NCBI GenBank assembly: GCA_030035585.1
Contig: CM057481.1
Span: 56,429,128 to 56,493,127 of the forward strand
Length of the DNA stretch: 64,000 bases
Direction of reading: 5' to 3'
From: Dugong dugon
Taxonomy: Eukaryota > Chordata > Mammalia > Sirenia > Dugongidae
Shown: piece by piece, positions 61,492-64,000 of the stretch
How positions within the stretch are numbered: position 1 is the first letter of the stretch
Layout: every line of letters starts with the position of its first letter
The notes under the pieces: generated by a model
Seen by the model: the letters and a program-made list of their open reading frames with translations, nothing else
Database searches by the model: none
Told to the model about the DNA's origin: nothing
Made by a program: the position numbers and the translations under genes

Positions 61492-64000
61492 ATGACAGCA
61501 ACAAACTCACATCTATCAATAATTACACTGAATGTAAATGGACTCAATGCACCCATAAAGAGATGCAGAGTAACAGAATGGATAAGAAAACAGGATCCAT
61601 CAGTATGCTGTCTACAAGAGACACACCTTAGAAACAAAGATGTGAATTTATTAAAAGTCAAAGGTTGGAAAAAAATATATCAAGCTAACAGCTACAAAAA
61701 GAGAGCAGGAGTGGCAACACTAATCCTAGATAAAATAGACTTTAAAACAAAATCCACCATAAAAGACAAAGAAGGACACTATATAATGATTAAGGGGATG
61801 ATCCATCATGAAGACATAACCATAATAAACATCTACGCACCCAATGACAGGGCTCCAAAATACATAAAACAAACTAACAACAATGAAAAGAGAAACTGAC
61901 AGTTCCACAATAATAGTAGGAGAATTCAACACAACACTCTCAGTAAAGGACAGAACAACTAAGAAGAAACTCAGCCAAGAAACAGAAGACCTAAAGGGCA
62001 CAATCAGCCAACTTGACCTCATAGACACATATAGAACACTTCATCCAACCACTGCAAAGTACACATTCTTTTCCAATGCACATGGAATGTTCTCCAGAAT
62101 AGACCACATCTTAGGCCACAGAGAAATCCTCAACAAGATCCAAAATGCTGAGATAATTCAAAGTATCTTCTCTGACCACAATGCCATCAAGGTAGAAATT
62201 AACAATAGGAGCGAGGAAAAAAAATCAACTACATGGAAACTGAATAATACCCTGCTTACACATCACTGGGTAATTAATAGAAGAAATCAGAGATAGAATC
62301 AAAAAATTCCTAGAATCAAATGAGAATGAAAACACATCATACCAAAACCTTTGGGACACAGCAAAGGCAGTCCTCAGAGGACAATTTATAGCAATAGATG
62401 CACACATCGAAAAAGAAGAAAGGAACAAAATAAAAACATTAACTATAAAACTCAAACAAATAGAAAGAGAACAGCAAAAAAAAAAAAAAAAAAAAGCCCC
62501 CAGCCACTGGAGGAAAGGAAATAGTAAAGATCAGAGCAGAAATAAATGAAATAGAGAAAACAATTGAACGAATCAACAAAACCAAAAGTTGGTTCTTTGA
62601 AAGAATCAACAAAATCGACAAACCATTGGCTAGACTGACAAAAGAAAAACAGGAGAGGACACAAATAACCCAAATAAGAGATGAAATGGGGGACATTACA
62701 ATGGACCCAACTGAAATAAAAAGGATCATAACATAATATTATGAAAAACTATACTCCAACAAATTTGAAAACCTAGAAGAAATGGATAAATTTCTAGAAA
62801 TAGACTACCTACCCAAACTACAACAAAGTGATGTTGAAAATCTGAACAGACCCATAACAAGAGAAGAGATTGAAAAGGTAATAATAAAAAAAAAAAAAAA
62901 CTCCCAACAAAAATAAGCCCTGGCCCAGATGGTTTCACTGGAGAATTCTACAAAACATTTACAGAAGAGCTCGTACCAGTACTACTCAAGCTCTTTCAGA
63001 GCGTAGAGGAGGAAGCAACACTTCTAAATTCATTCTATGAAGCCAGCATAATGCTGATACCAACACCAGGCAAAGACATCACAAAAAAAGAAAATTACAG
63101 ACCAATATCTCTCATGAATATAGATGCAAAAATTCTCAACAAAATTCTAGCCAATAGACTTCAGCATCATATCAAAAAAATAATACACCACGACCAAGTA
63201 GGATTCATACCAGGTATGCAAGGATGGTTCAACATTAGATAATCAATCAATGTAATCCACCACATAAATAAAAGGAAAGAACCACATGATCATCTCAATT
63301 GGCACAGAAAAGGCATTTGACAAAGTCCAACACCCATTCCTGATAAAAACTCTCAATAAAATAGGTATAGAAGGGAAATTTCTCAACATAATAAAGGGCA
63401 TCTATGTAAAACCAATGGCCAACATCATTCTTAATGGAGAGAGGCTGAAAACATTCCCCTTGGAAACAGGAACAAGACAAGGATGCCCTTTATCACCACT
63501 CCTTTTTAACATTGTGCTGGAAGTTCTAGCTAGAGCAGTAAGGCAAGAAAAAGAAATGAAGGGCATCCAAATTGGTAATGAAGAAGTTAAACTGTCCCTG
63601 TTTGCAGATGATATGATACTATACATAGAAAACCCTAAAGACTCCATGAGAAATCCACTGGAACTAATATAAAGATTCACCAGAGTAGCAGGATACAAGA
63701 TAAACATTCAAAAATCAGCTGGCTTCCTATACACCAATAACGAGAACGATGAAAAGGAAATCAGGAAAAGAATACCAATTATAATAGCCCCTAAAAAGAT
63801 AAAATACTTAGGAATAAATCTGACCAGGGATGTAAAAGACCTTTACAAAGAAAACTACAAAACACTACTGCAAGAAACCCAAAGGGATCTAATAAATGGA
63901 AAAACATACCATGCTCATGGATCAGTAGACTCATCATTGTGAAAATGTCAATTCTACCCAATGCAATTTACAAATACAACGCAATCCTGATCCAAATACC
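61492..64000 (+). pseudogene. L1 ORF2 (endonuclease and reverse transcriptase), broken and cut by the window end
   Basis: The endonuclease starts at 61492 (LSIITLNVNGLNAP, LQETHLRNKD). A frameshift occurs near 61880, and the second half (61883-62296) shows GEFNTTLS, with Glu where the catalytic motif has Asp (GDFN), plus SRIDHILGH and SDHNAIK. A-runs at 62477-62494 and 62885-62900 coincide with frame loss. The RT part resumes at 63051. A TAA at about 63240 follows WFNIR. The palm motif reads [10 protein letters not shown], with Gly in place of the catalytic Asp. LFADDMILY is kept at about 63600. A stop follows at 63670, and conserved sequence continues to the window end. Confidence 0.9.

Larger units (their letters stand above)
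58391..64000 (+). mobile_element. L1 with complete 5' UTR, cut by the window end
   Basis: 5' UTR 58391-60075, ORF1 60076-61070, inter-ORF about 61070-61491, ORF2 from 61492 onward. Both ORFs are disabled. The 3' end lies beyond the window. Confidence 0.92.

Overview
The window looks like nuclear DNA of an afrotherian mammal, most likely an elephant. The main clue is about 25 copies of a tRNA-derived SINE with the AfroSINE sequence (tRNA-like head, then a tail close to GACTCATAGCGACCCTATAG read on the minus strand). It sits beside an RTE/BovB-clade LINE with the same 3' tail and beside L1s, MIR, L2, MER5A, MER20 and MaLR-type LTRs. A hyrax, sirenian or other afrotherian cannot be excluded.

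I can support one host gene. A single coding exon on the minus strand at 16208-16348 encodes the first half of the cysteine-rich domain of TAFA1 (FAM19A1), a small secreted chemokine-like neural protein. Its cysteine spacing matches the TAFA signature exactly, and it has AG/GT splice borders in phase 1 on both sides. TAFA1 is very large in other mammals, so the rest of the window is probably its introns. I found no other TAFA1 exon.

Layout: 1-119 is the end of an LTR. Positions 120-13 kb hold scattered SINEs, an RTE tail, MIRs and an L2. Positions 13-18.5 kb hold two MER20 copies, two MaLR-like LTRs (one split by a SINE, one split by a short RTE derivative) and the TAFA1 exon. Positions 18.5-24 kb hold L2, MIR and old L1 remains. 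Positions 24.17-26.80 kb are a MaLR-like LTR retrotransposon whose two LTRs belong to different families. A solo LTR at 26.94-27.48 kb appears to be a mosaic of those two LTR types. Positions 28-37 kb are a dense SINE field plus an L1 3' end inserted into MER5A. At 37.43-37.62 kb there is a 73-bp-arm palindrome. Positions 37.62-45.81 kb are an RTE LINE with a perfect 12-bp target duplication, interrupted by a 5.66-kb antisense L1 that replaced part of its reverse transcriptase. Positions 46-58 kb hold an old L1 with SINE insertions, another MaLR-like LTR and a SINE nested in a SINE. Positions 58.39-64 kb are the 5' part of a sense L1 with a complete 5' UTR, a broken ORF1 and a broken ORF2 cut by the window end.

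The mobile elements fit together as follows. RTE supplied the machinery, and AfroSINEs and the short RTE derivative carry its 3' tail. L1 and RTE inserted into each other and into older DNA transposons and LTRs. All long elements show disabled coding regions, so this is a fossil record and not an active locus.
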